A DNA stretch of 64,000 nucleotides from Piscicola geometra. Taxonomy: Eukaryota; Annelida; Clitellata; Hirudinida; Piscicolidae. Shown piece after piece: positions 1 through 18,713 of this stretch (positions are counted from its first letter, which is position 1; each line of letters opens with the position of its first letter). The notes below the pieces were generated by a model that worked only from the letters and a program-made list of their open reading frames with translations, was not told where the DNA came from and searched no databases. The position numbers and the translations under genes are program-made. The stretch lies in the NCBI GenBank assembly GCA_943735955.1, contig OX030959.1, positions 1,011,225 to 1,075,224 of the forward strand, in the 5' to 3' direction.

Positions 1-35
1 CAAACTAAAACTAAAACTTCGAAAGTATCACTTTA

Positions 36-702
36 TTAACCCAAAAGAGCCTGCCTCATGATCCATACTAGGTAACAATTTGTAATTCATAAGTCCATCT
101 TAGTTTGGCGCCTTATTATCGAAACTTAGATCATAACTTAACATTCCAAATATCTTGATGGTTTTTGTGATGGGTCCACATATGGATCATATCTCTCTTG
201 ACTAACTTTTTTGTCAAAACAAAATTGCTTACATGGTTCGATTATATCTTAAATGTGAACAAATATTTATTCTAAAATACGTACATAGGTACTTAATCAA
301 TTGAAATTATGAATAATTTATTTTTATTGTGTAAATATCGAGTAATCAATTATGAGTTTATAATGGCTATTCGTAGCTATTCTGGGTAAATTATAAGCAA
401 GACACTTTCTCCATTGTGTTGTTAACGATTGATATTATATACTTTCAACAAAATAAAAGCATAATTACTGCGTCGTATAATTTTCTATTGTGTCAAACCA
501 GTCAAACAAAAGATGTTGTTTTTTCATTATTTTAAAAATTGACTGTAAATAAACTATAGCACCAATTTAAATAAATATCATTCAAAAGTGTAGCTAAGGC
601 ATCTATAATACCTAACAGATAAAAAAAATAATTAGATATGATTACTTAACTATTTATAGTATTTTAATTTTCATGTCCGAATTCGGATCACTGGGCTCTT
701 AA
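36..702 (-). mobile_element. piggyBac-like non-autonomous element, copy A
   Basis: The block begins with TTAACCC then an AAGAGCC terminal motif at 36-52 and ends with GGGCTCTTAA near 693-702. Its inside (about 360-700) is the reverse complement of 25925-26295. A TTAA target and CCC..GGG ends are the hallmark of piggyBac transposons. The right end lacks the GGTTAA seen in copy B, so it is slightly eroded. No coding frame survives in this copy. Confidence 0.65.
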
Positions 703-1280
703 ACAAACCTTCATAGCCTTCTTTAACCTTCATACATTTTCAAAGACGATAGATAAAGAAATACATTTTTCGAAGAAACAGTAGTAAAAATATAAAGACA
801 ACAAATAACACAATTAAATTGCTATAGAAATAGTTTTAAAAAGTCATGATCATTATCATCATCAATTTCACAAAAATAAAAATTAATGAATTTTCACGAT
901 GTTTTTATTTTATTTGTTTGAATGTACGGGTACTTTATTCGCATTCAGCTAATAGAAAAGCATAATGTTATTAAGTATACAGAGGTTCATGGCAATCGAG
1001 CTGCTGGCCGAGGTTTAGTGTTGATGATGATATTTAAGTGACGACGTGCTGTCCCCAACCAAGTGAAGTCAAGTGTCTTGAAACTCCCACGATGAAAGCA
1101 GCTCTGCAAATGTCTTGTGTGCAGTGCAGTGTTCCTGCCGAGAAACTGAAAAGCAGTTGCTCATTTCTTTGAAGTCACTGTGAATACAAAATAAAGCTTT
1201 CCGATGATTTAGTTTCTTCTTTTATTTGGCAATCAAATATGGGTCGCGCCTTATACATAGTGTTAACTATATATTTTTCA
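703..1280. other. AT-rich intergenic or 5' region of the NPAS4 gene
   Basis: No long coding frame is visible. A possible 8-nt first coding exon of the downstream bHLH-PAS gene lies at 922-929 (ATG TAC GG followed by a GT). The GC-richer stretch 1040-1160 may be 5' untranslated sequence, but nothing proves it. Confidence 0.3.
922..929 (+). other. candidate 8-nt first coding exon of the NPAS4-like gene
   Basis: ATGTACGG is followed by GTACTT, a possible donor. Joined to the acceptor at 2091 it reads M-Y-G-S-T-K, close to the M-Y-R-S-T-K start of vertebrate NPAS4, and the phase (2) fits. The donor is weak and an 8-base match can occur by chance. Confidence 0.3.
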
Positions 1281-1920
1281 TAATAAAAATATGTTTTTTA
1301 TAATAAAAATATGTTTTTTATAATAAAAATATGTTTTTTATAATAAAAATATGTTTTTTATAATAAAAATATGTTTTTTATAATAAAAATATGTTTTTTA
1401 TAATAAAAATATGTTTTTTATAATAAAAATATGTTTTTTATAATAAAAATATGTTTTTTATAATAAAAATATGTTTTTTATAATAAAAATATGTTTTTTA
1501 TAATAAAAATATGTTTTTTATAATAAAAATATGTTTTTTATAATAAAAATATGTTTTTTATAATAAAAATATGTTTTTTATAATAAAAATATGTTTTTTA
1601 TAATAAAAATATGTTTTTTATAATAAAAATATGTTTTTTATAATAAAAATATGTTTTTTATAATAAAAATATGTTTTTTATAATAAAAATATGTTTTTTA
1701 TAATAAAAATATGTTTTTTATAATAAAAATATGTTTTTTATAATAAAAATATGTTTTTTATAATAAAAATATGTTTTTTATAATAAAAATATGTTTTTTA
1801 TAATAAAAATATGTTTTTTATAATAAAAATATGTTTTTTATAATAAAAATATGTTTTTTATAATAAAAATATGTTTTTTATAATAAAAATATGTTTTTTA
1901 TAATAAAAATATGTTTTTTA
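1281..1920. repeat. 20-bp satellite, 32 perfect tandem copies
   Basis: The unit TAATAAAAATATGTTTTTTA is repeated 32 times without any visible mismatch over 640 bp. Such uniformity points to recent expansion or assembly collapse. It lies just upstream of, or in the first intron of, the NPAS4-like gene. Confidence 0.97.
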
Positions 1921-2090
1921 AATAATAAAAAATATAACTTAACGTCTATCGGTAACTCCCGTTAACTAACGGGTTAAAGATAGATGAAGTTAACGTTTAG
2001 ATAACGGAAAATTTTTAAATCAGGTTAACTTTTTGATTAACTGTGCCCACTTATAATTTTACTCCATCACTTCGTTCAAAATGCTTGCAG

Positions 2091-5000
2091 GTCGACCAAA
2101 GGGGCTTCAAAACAGCGTCGTGACAACATCAACTCGGAGGTGTCAATCATCCGATCGCTCCTCCCCCTCTCGGAAGCGGTCAAAAGCCGACTGTCGCAGC
2201 TGCAGGTGATGTCCATGTGCAAGGCCTTCGTCGGAAAGTGCAATCTCCTCTCGACGTGTATGTCGTCGTTGTGTCGTTGTTTTAGTTTGTTGTTGTTGGT
2301 GGTGTTATCGCTTTTAGTTCTTTGTTCCCATTCCGCATGACCGATTCCGGTTCTATGCAGAGAAGGTATGTGAACACCTCCCCCCTCTCTCTTAGAGCCT
2401 CCTTGAGAAAGGAGGGAGGAGGTAGCGCTTTTGAGATCCTCTTCGTGCCCGAGGGCAGCCAACGACGCCTCGTGAAGGCGGGACCATATAGCCGATGTGT
2501 TTTTGTTGTTGTTGTTGTAGTGAAATAGCTGTTCTCATGGAAAGGGATAAAATTATTTTGTTCCAATTGTTTATATAAAAAGATTGCTCGTGGTGAAAGT
2601 GTGGAGTGAGGCTTTTGATTTATTCCGATATATTGTGGAAGTGGGTAGCTGTTGGCATGCTTTCAGCTTTCAAAAAAATTCATTTGCATCTTTTGATTAT
2701 TTCATTCAAATTTCTATTTACTTGCAAATACCTTTGACTAGAGCAAGCCATCTTAATTTGAGAAGGTTGTTTAAACGACATCAAATGCCGAAGTTTGGTG
2801 AGAAAGGGTGAGTGTTCCCACCATGAAATTGCGTTTTGAACGACACAAAAGTTCTTCAAGGAGGAGTGTCTTTCTTTATTCTGCTGTCCTTGCAGAGCAC
2901 TCAAGCGAGAAGTTTGGTTCAGTGTTGATCATGCAGTTGAGGCTCAAGTGAGGATTAGCTGGGTAAATCTAAATAGAAATTCCTTTAATTGGATATTATA
3001 TTAATGGGGTATTAATCCAATTCGAATGATTTAGAATTAAAATCAATTGTTATTCACATCCATTGCGCATGCGTAAATGCAAATCTTTGAAGATGACCTT
3101 GACAATGATGAAGATGTAGTCACTGATAGAATTATCGAAAATGTACAATTCAGAATATATAATCTTTATTATATACCGTGAAATACTAAATTGTTCGGAC
3201 ACCTATAGTGTTCAGACATTATTATCTTTAGAAAAAATTATTGTTTTTTGTAAATAAACTTCAAAAATCCAATCGCTTATGGTTTTAATTATGGCGAACA
3301 TAATAATACTCTTAATTAAATTTCAATAATATTATGTCTAATTTAGTTTTCTTACTAATAAAAAGACTAATGAGCAAAAAACTTCTATATTTTTCGATTT
3401 AGAATTTTTTGAATAAGCTGAAATATATATCTATTTTCGTACATTTGAAAAAGTATTTATTTAAAAGGTGCGAATATATTGGTCTTTTATGGTAGATACG
3501 ATAGGCTATACTATTTAGTTGATCAGTTAAACAAATAAGGCTGTGAACACTCATTCATTCTTGAGTGATTAACTTATTTTTTCTTGATTACTTTTTTCAC
3601 TTACTCATTCTTTCATTCATTCAACTAACCAATCAGTTATCCATTCATTTATTCATTCATCCATTCATTCCTTCTTTCAACCAATAATTTATTCATTCAT
3701 TCAATCATTTATTCATTCAATCATTCTTTCTCATCCTTTTTGTCTTTCCTCACCTCCTACATCCATAATCACTCACACAAACGTCTCACCACGTGACTCA
3801 CAATTAGCAAACACCACTGGATGTATTTAAAGTAACACCCCATGATGCACCCACGACACCTCTCTCTATGTCGGCGTAGGACGTGGTTGTTTTGGTGATT
3901 GAACTGACAAGGACGATTCATCTTCGATTCATCACGGCATCTTCGCTTCCAAGCAGCAGACAATCAAACCAATTGAAACACGATTTAGTCTTTTATTCTC
4001 CTCAATCGATTCTTTTGGTCACGAAGCAAAACATGAGGGTTGCTTTCTTCTAGAAGCTATTCATTTTAGTCAACAAACGATCATCTAAACAGATATCCAT
4101 CCATCCATCCATCCATCCATCCATCCATCCATCCATCCATCCATCCATCCATCCATCCATCCATCCATCCATCCATCCATCCATCCATCCATCCATCCAT
4201 CCATCCATCCATCCATCCATCCATCCATCCATCCATCCATCCATCCATCCATCCATCCATCCATCCATCCATCCATCCATCCATCCATCCATCCATCCAT
4301 CCATCCATCCATCCATCCATCCATCCATCCATCCATCCATCCATCCATCCATCCATCCATCCATCCATCCATCCATCCATCCATCCATCCATCCATCCAT
4401 CCATCCATCCATCCATCCATCCATCCATCCATCCATCCATCTATCCATCCATCCATCCATCCATCCATCCATCCATCCACTCAGTGACCAATGGCAAGTC
4501 AGACCTGCTCTCTCAAGTGTGGGAATTCTCACAGGTGCGTCACAGTTCAACTCTTTCAGTCGTTGCATTCTCAACTTCTCATTCACTCCACACCACCTTT
4601 TTTAATCTACTCAAAACACGTAATTATTTCGGTTGATTCTTTTTTCTGATGCATGCATGAACCTAAAGTAAATTAAATGATGCGACATAACAGTACAATA
4701 CTAAATAATACTACATAAGAATACTACACGACATTTTACTACATAAGATTAATATTATATATATATATATTACTTCATACAAATACTACACTAAATGATA
4801 ATACACAAGAATACTACATAGGAGTAATGCACAATAAAACACAGTACAGCACACTTCTGCATCACTGCAGGCACTTCCCGGCTTCATGCTGGTGACCGAC
4901 AGTGTGGGCAACATCGTCTATCTGACCGACAACTCTGTAGAGTACCTCTCTCACTCAATGGTTAGTTGGGTGCTGGTGATGAGGATGATGATGAAGATGA

Positions 5001-8000
5001 AGATGATGATGAAGATGATGATGAAGATGATGATGAAGATGATGATGAAGATGATGATGAAGATGATGATGAAGATGATGATGAAGATGATGATGAAGAT
5101 GATGATGAAGATGATGATGAAGATGATGATGAAGATGATGATGAAGATGATGATGAAGATGATGATGAAGATGATGATGAAGATGATGATGAAGATGATG
5201 ATGAAGATGATGATGAAGATGATGATGAAGATGATGATGAAGATGATGATGAAGATGATGATGAAGATGATGATGAAGATGATGATGAAGATGATGATGA
5301 AGATGATGATGAAGATGATGATGAAGATGATGATGAAGATGATGATGAAGAGGATGATGAAGATGATGATGTTGTTGTTGTTGTTGTGCTAGTGATTATA
5401 TTATTGTTGTTGTTGTTGTGCTAGTGATGATGATGATGTAGACAGTTGAGTAAATAAGAGAGGCTGTTTGATTAGTCGAGTGCTAGGTTTGTCATTGATT
5501 CAGTTGGTGCTTTGAGAACTGTTGTTTGATCGTTTTAAGTTTGTTTTAAAATAACCAACCAAAAATTCGATCACCACCAACTCTAACGAAAAAAACTGTC
5601 AACAAATACCTCAAAACCACTCATCCCCCTACTCAACAAAAACAACTCTTAAACAACCCTCAAACAACTCTTAAACAACCCCAAAACAACCTTTAAACAA
5701 CCCTTAAACAACTCTCATACAACTCTTAAACAACCCTCAAACAACCCTTAAACCACCTCTCTCGAGCAACAATCCCACAACCTCCCCTCCTCCAGGTGGA
5801 CATAGTGAGTCAATGCGAGAACATCAGTGGCCTCCTGCACCCCGACGACAAGCACCACTTCACGGACGTCCTTCAAGCCGATGTGCGTGACTTTCGAGCC
5901 TCTTGCACCTTCTCCTGCCGCATGGGCCTCATGAAACACCCGCGCAGAAGCCACGCTTTCGACAAGTACAAGGTCCGTTATGACTCAAATAGGCGTTTCA
6001 GATATTTTAGAGAGATTCATGATTTTTCTAGTCCATTTTTTCGCATACAGATAAATTTTATGAATTTGTTTAGTCAAATAAAAAAAAAGTAAACTAAAGT
6101 GTGTATATACAAATAACTTGTTTGCCTAACTTCAAACACACCGAGACAAGACACCTCAAAACCATCTTCTCCCACATCACCAGAGGATGAAGGTGAACGC
6201 GAGTATGGTGAAGGCAGAAGGGGGTTCCTTCAAGTACCTGGTGGCTCTCTGCACGCCCCACCTCAACTCCGTCATGGCGTCAGAGCACCAGCATCTTTTC
6301 GATACTTTTATCTTCAAGAGCATGCACTCTCTCGACATGAAGATCGCCAGTCTCGATGACAAGTTAGTTACAGAGGGAGGGGGTGGGCGATGTTGATGAT
6401 GATGTTGATAATGATGTTGATGGTGATGCTGATACTGACTTGAATTGAAGAAAAGTGGAATAACTAAAGGTTTTATAATACAAAATAAAGCAAATAACAC
6501 ACGAAAATTATTTTTTCAAAGTCTTAAAAACATACATCCCCAAAAAATGCAACTGCTCACCCTGAAAACTCGCTTCTCTCACCTCAGTGGCCAGTTCCAC
6601 CTGGGCTACAGCGCCCACCAAGCTGCAGGCCTCTCCTGGTACAGCATCCTGCATCCCGATGATGTGCAGGAGGCTGTTAGGAAGCACTCGGAATGTGAGC
6701 ATTAGTAAAACTATTTTACACGAATTTAAATGTTCAAGTTGACAATTATAATTTTCGTTATTATTACGCGTTAAATATATTTATCGGTTTACTCTTCGTT
6801 GATGACATCAATCATAACAGATTTAGATGCTATCTTTCTGTATGATACTACGTATTCTTTAATTAATTGATTACCAAGCCATCTCAGCCACCACAACGCT
6901 CACAAACATGCAGTGCTCAAGACGAACTTCCTGGACTTCAGCGTTTCGATGACTTGTCGCTTGCAGAGGAGCGACGGCGAGATGGTGTGGCTGCGTGTGG
7001 TGATGCGCAAGGAGATGCTGGAGGAAAGGCGGGAAGAGAGAATCGTCTGCTGCAACCACGTGATGCAGTCTGAAGAAGTGCTCTGCAAGACTAAGCTTCC
7101 AGTGACGGTTGGTTGGGAAGTTTTGGTTTAAGGATTAAAAAGTTATGAAAAAAAAGTTGAAATTTAGAAAGTGGGATGTTATTCAGTTTTTGAAGTTGCA
7201 ACAAATTACTCAAGCTAATTTTAGTTTTCTTTCTTCCAGGTCACTTCGGACTCCACTCAAAACGGTTGCGACGTGGAAAGAGATCAAGGGAAGAAAAACA
7301 AAGCTGGAAAAGAAGTGGAGGGACTGTGTGTTTCCAAAGAAAACAAACAAGATCCCAAAAAGACCGAAAGACGAAAATTGATTGAGAAACTGAAAAAGAA
7401 GATGAAGAAGAATGATGGAAGCGCCGATGGTGTGATGTTGGACAACACTGCAGGACCTTGGTCTGTGGAGGTCAAAAGTGTCAAGAATGAAACAAATAAA
7501 TTTTCCAACGTCAGCGCCCTTCCACCCGCTGATCATGCAGGCCATTTCGCTCTGCAAGGATACGAAGTTTTCAAGCAGACAAACTTCTTGAGTCCCTCTG
7601 GCAACCAGTTCTCTGGAGACAACCAAGCTTCAATGCAGACCTTCAAGCAAGAGAAGGAGGTTGAGGACACCGCCTTCCTGATGGATGCTTCGTTTCAGCA
7701 GCCGTTAAACCTGCACCAAGCCTTTCCTGCCTCCACTTTGAACTCTGACTTGATTATGCTACAGGAAACTCTCTTCAACAACGCATTCCACATCAACAAC
7801 TCCAAAACGAACAACAGCACCATCCTCAATTACACTATCAATTGCAGCAGCCTTGATTTAAGCCATAAAAACAACTCCAACAACAACACCAACTTTGCCA
7901 ACAACATCAAATTACCTAACAACACCAACAACTTTCCCAACAACAACAGCAGCTTTCTCAACAACAACAACAACATAAACAACAACAGCAGCTTTCTCAA

Positions 8001-8427
8001 TAACAACAACAACTTTCCCAACAACAACGCGTATTCCTTTCTGGACTCTGGAACAGCCTCAACACCCTCCTACGCCTCCTCGCCCTACTCCGCATGCTCC
8101 CCTCCCAACTCCGAGGACCTCAACAACCAGTCTTTCTTCGCTCAAGCAGACGAAATCAAATGTGAATTCACCTTCAAGGAAGACTTCCCGATGGATGAAG
8201 CCTACAACCTCAAGAGCCACCCCCTCGTCACGCCCAAGAACTCCTTCCCCGAGCTGGAGGCACAGGAGGTAGATGACTACCTGAAACTGCTCGAAGAACC
8301 CATGCCCATCGACTCGGAGTTCGACGAACCTTCCTTCTTCTCCATGCCCCTCAACCCCTTCTCTCAGAACCCCATGCTGCAATACTCGACGGAAAAGTCT
8401 TTGAATTTTTCCAATGACTTTTTTTAG
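2091..8427 (+). CDS. NPAS4: NPAS4-like bHLH-PAS transcription factor
   Basis: In vertebrates NPAS4 is an activity-dependent nuclear transcription factor. The exon at 2091-2257 encodes the bHLH, beginning [14 protein letters not shown] and running through [19 protein letters not shown], the diagnostic NPAS4 basic/helix sequence. PAS-A follows in exons 4871-4960 ([17 protein letters not shown]), 5796-5972 and 6184-6362. PAS-B is in 6588-6694 ([19 protein letters not shown]) and 6914-7107. The last exon 7240-8427 ends at TAG and encodes a Lys-rich stretch, a long Asn-rich linker and an acidic, Pro/Ser-rich tail, probably the transactivation region. From 5796 on, splice phases join cleanly. The bHLH exon and the 4871 exon do not join in phase, so a small exon between them is missing from this model. 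The start codon is not certain; a candidate 8-nt first exon is at 922-929. The domain order and bHLH sequence make the family assignment strong. Confidence 0.88.
4092..4480. repeat. (CCAT)n microsatellite
   Basis: Nearly pure CCAT repeat of about 390 bp in an intron of the NPAS4-like gene, with one variant (CTAT at 4440). Open frames across it, such as one with a W-M-D-G repeat on the minus strand, are repeat artefacts. Confidence 0.97.
4977..5370. repeat. (GATGATGATGAA)n microsatellite
   Basis: A 12-bp unit of GAT/GAA triplets runs for about 390 bp, starting within 20 bp of the 5' splice site at 4961 of the NPAS4-like gene. It is intronic. The acidic or Met-Lys frames across it are artefacts. 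Confidence 0.95.
5575..5760. repeat. AAACAACCCT minisatellite
   Basis: Degenerate 10-11 bp copies of AAACAACCCTT/AAACAACTCTT fill the end of the intron before the exon at 5796. Confidence 0.75.
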
Positions 8428-9223
8428 GTAGCTGAATAAGTTTAAGTTATCTTATAAGCCCATCCACCTCGGAGCTGGTCTCTGGGGTTCAAAGATGGAG
8501 ACTTTTGAATAATTATTTAAATTGTTGAGTTGAAAAGCTGACTCGATTTGTTATAGAACGCCTTTATGACTTGCGTCTGGCCAAGTTTTCCAATGATGCA
8601 TTTCACTTTTTCGTAGCACTTTTGAATGATTGGATGATTCAGACGATGAATGAATGCGATCCCGATTATTTCAGATTCATTCAACCCCTTGTTGAGTGTT
8701 ACTGTTCATCCTATATTTATTGCTGAAAATTTTATAGCTTGAAATATTTAAATAAATGTATATGTTTTAGACAAGATTGCTTTAAGAAAAAAAATTGAAG
8801 GAATACTAGGATGAGGTATTTTAAAAGCTAGCCTAAAACTTATATTAAGAGGCTTAAGTTCGCAGTGGAGGTATATATAAGAATACATTTACTGAAGATA
8901 GACTTTAAAATGATGAATATCTTGAGTGGAAGTATATTAGTTGTAGAAGAATTTATTTTTATTTAAAAAATATTATTAAAAATAAATAAACTTTAAAATT
9001 ATGCTGAAAACTAAAATGTAATATTTTATGATAATATATCGCGTTAGTCTTTGCTCATTACAGTTCTTGGTGTTTTAATAATTTGGTTACGTTACTTAAT
9101 TTACGACAAAAATCTCCGTCGCGCATTTAAAAACTGTTGTCTCGAAAAGTATTGTGAAGATCAACTAAGGCGACATATATATTCAAGATGGAGATACAAA
9201 TATAGTTCTCAAAAGAGATCAAG
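8428..9223. other. 3' region of the NPAS4-like gene and intergenic sequence
   Basis: AT-rich non-coding sequence. An AATAAA at about 8751 is a plausible polyadenylation signal for the upstream gene. Nothing else is recognised before the next start codon at 9224. Confidence 0.45.
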
Positions 9224-12861
<3,638 letters not shown>

Positions 12862-12870
12862 GTAGTCTAC

Positions 12871-12885
12871 AAACACACACACACA

Positions 12886-12959
<74 letters not shown>

Positions 12960-12970
12960 CACACACACAC
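12871..12970. repeat. (CA)n microsatellite
   Basis: CA repeat directly 3' of the TAA stop of the coiled-coil gene, probably in its 3' untranslated region. Confidence 0.95.
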
Positions 12971-14789
12971 ATGTGTATGATATATATTCATTAAAAAAGT
13001 AACCTCTCACATCTGGCCCCTTATCAACCTGTTGTTGTTGTTAGTCATTCGTATCATGCCATTGCTCTTCATAGCCATGGTCGGATTCCGTTCAAGTATT
13101 TTTCAGGACTTTTATTTTTATTTTTTACTAATAAATAATTATCATTTGCATTTTAATTACTAAATTATTTTCATTAGACTGGTACTGATCTAGATTTTTC
13201 GCCTTTATAGACTCCATCTTATCGTTATTTGTTGTCGTTGCAAGGTTTTTGAAGGATTGGATCATTTAACAGTATTACCAAAGCACTCCACACTGCATTG
13301 TAGCGCCAGCAGCAGCAGCATATGACGATGAAGAAGTGAGACGTTTGCAGCTCTGCACGTTCAATCCATATTTAACAGCAGCCCACCCATCGACACTATC
13401 ACTTTCCTGCTTTACTTTCATTCAACAAATATTGCCATCCTTCATAACATCATTATCACATATGTATTCAAGCCTCTTCTTTTGACACCTCCGAAACACT
13501 GGCTGACTGCATCTCCTTTGTGCCGTTCACCTTGCCGTGGATGTAGCCGAGTGTTGCATGGAGGGGGGCTGTCGAATTAATCACATTTTTAAAGATAGCT
13601 TTCGTTCAAGTATCGCATTTAAAAGTATTAGCAGATCACTTTTGTGTTCAAGTATTTCGTATTATCCTCCACGTTCAGATTACTCACGTTTACACTAGCT
13701 AGGAGCAGTTTTAGTTCCTCACATGCTAGCATTATAGCAGTATCAATCGATTATGAACTATTGAAATGTTTAATTGAGACATTATATTATAATTTTAATT
13801 GCTGATTAACTTTTCCACTTCTAACCTACGCGCATTTATTCCTCATGACAACCACTCTTGTAATAGCATTGCAACTTCACATGTATTCCCTTAGTTATGG
13901 CAGCTTGTTGAGACTGATTAGAATGCATTAGGTCGTCATTTTAAATTAATTAATCTAATTATTACTGATTTAATGATTATATTAATTGGCAAGCAGAGAT
14001 TTGTATCTTAATATCAAGCCTTTGAAAGTTAGCAGTATTCAGTATTGGGAATGATGATGATTAGAATGATGATGATTAGGATGATGATGACTAGGATGAT
14101 GATGATAATGATGATGATGATGATGATGATATAAATTATAATATTGATATTTCAATTCTCATATTACACTTCAAGGCATTCAAATATTTTTAAGCACATG
14201 TACATGATGATATTCTCAATGGTATTCCTTTTCAAGATGAATGCATTCATCTAATTGTCTGTTAATATCTCGAGTATTGTAACCATTACATTCAGAATAT
14301 ACTGTTCAATTTGTTTTTCCATACTAAATACTTCATTAAGGATATTCAAATCTCTAAAGTAATGTTGGTTAATTCGCGAAGTATCAGTTGAATTGAGAAA
14401 GGAAAGGATCCAAGTCTCAAGCCCTGAGTATCCCTCAGGTACCAGTTGTAGAACCCGGTAGTACTCGAGACAAATAGATATACAGTGCACACTTAGGGCG
14501 TGTGTAATTATTTGTTCCCGTTTAAACAAGATGATGGAGTTTTAAATTTAATGATTTATAAAAAAATTGTTTTTATTTTAATTATCGACTTGAAAAATAC
14601 AGTTTCATCATTGAAGCCCGTCAAAAACAACTTTCGCTCAAAACAAATGATTGAAACAAGTGTTCCACAATTAAACCATTTTGCATAGTTTCCGCTCCTT
14701 GACTTATTTCTGACAATTCCTTCTTCTTAGAACTTTTAATATCTATTATTTCCATTTTACTTTTTCTTCACCTCTTCAGGTTCGAACTT
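12971..14789. other. intergenic region between convergent genes, with a possible orphan exon
   Basis: Mostly AT-rich and non-coding, with a degenerate GAT/ATG microsatellite at 14050-14130. The GC-rich patch 13490-13572 reads on the minus strand as a short C-terminal exon (LGYIHGKVNGTKEMQSA...SKEEA, stop) after a CAG acceptor. It could be the last exon of the LRR gene, but the phase does not match the exon ending near 14800, so this is unproven. Confidence 0.3.
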
Positions 14790-18117
<3,328 letters not shown>

Positions 18118-18713
18118 CTTAGAATTTTGCATACTTTGACTTTTAACATTCAATAAACCCTTGAAAAAACTATCGATTAATGATAAGAGAAAGAATTAAT
18201 ATTCTAATCCTATAGCTATAGAGAGAATAAACGTTTGAGTCGTTTTTGAAAATAGTTTTAATTTATTTATTAAAAAAACAATCTTTTACGTTGAACAAAT
18301 AAACTTCTAATCAATGAATTTCAATTGTTTCACCAAAAATATTAAAAATAAATATTATTTAGAACAAAAATAAATATTACGCTAAAAATATGTTGTAGTA
18401 AGTTCATTTTTAAAATTTCCTAAACTTTAAAATTTGAAAGTTTGAAAAGTTTTAAAATTCAAAATGAAATACAAGCAGCTTTTTAGTTTTAAAGCAAAGC
18501 AAAAGTTTAACTGTTTTACAGTTAGCAAATTATTCAAGTAATAAATTTCGTTTTATTTTATTTTATTAATTAAGGCTTATTATTAATTAATAATTAATTT
18601 AATTATTAAGCATACATTTTTTTCTTCATTAGAATACTTCACAATTTGAAGTCTAAATAATATAAATTGTATATATTTACAAAACGCATAGTTTATGTAT
18701 TCACTATTTATAG

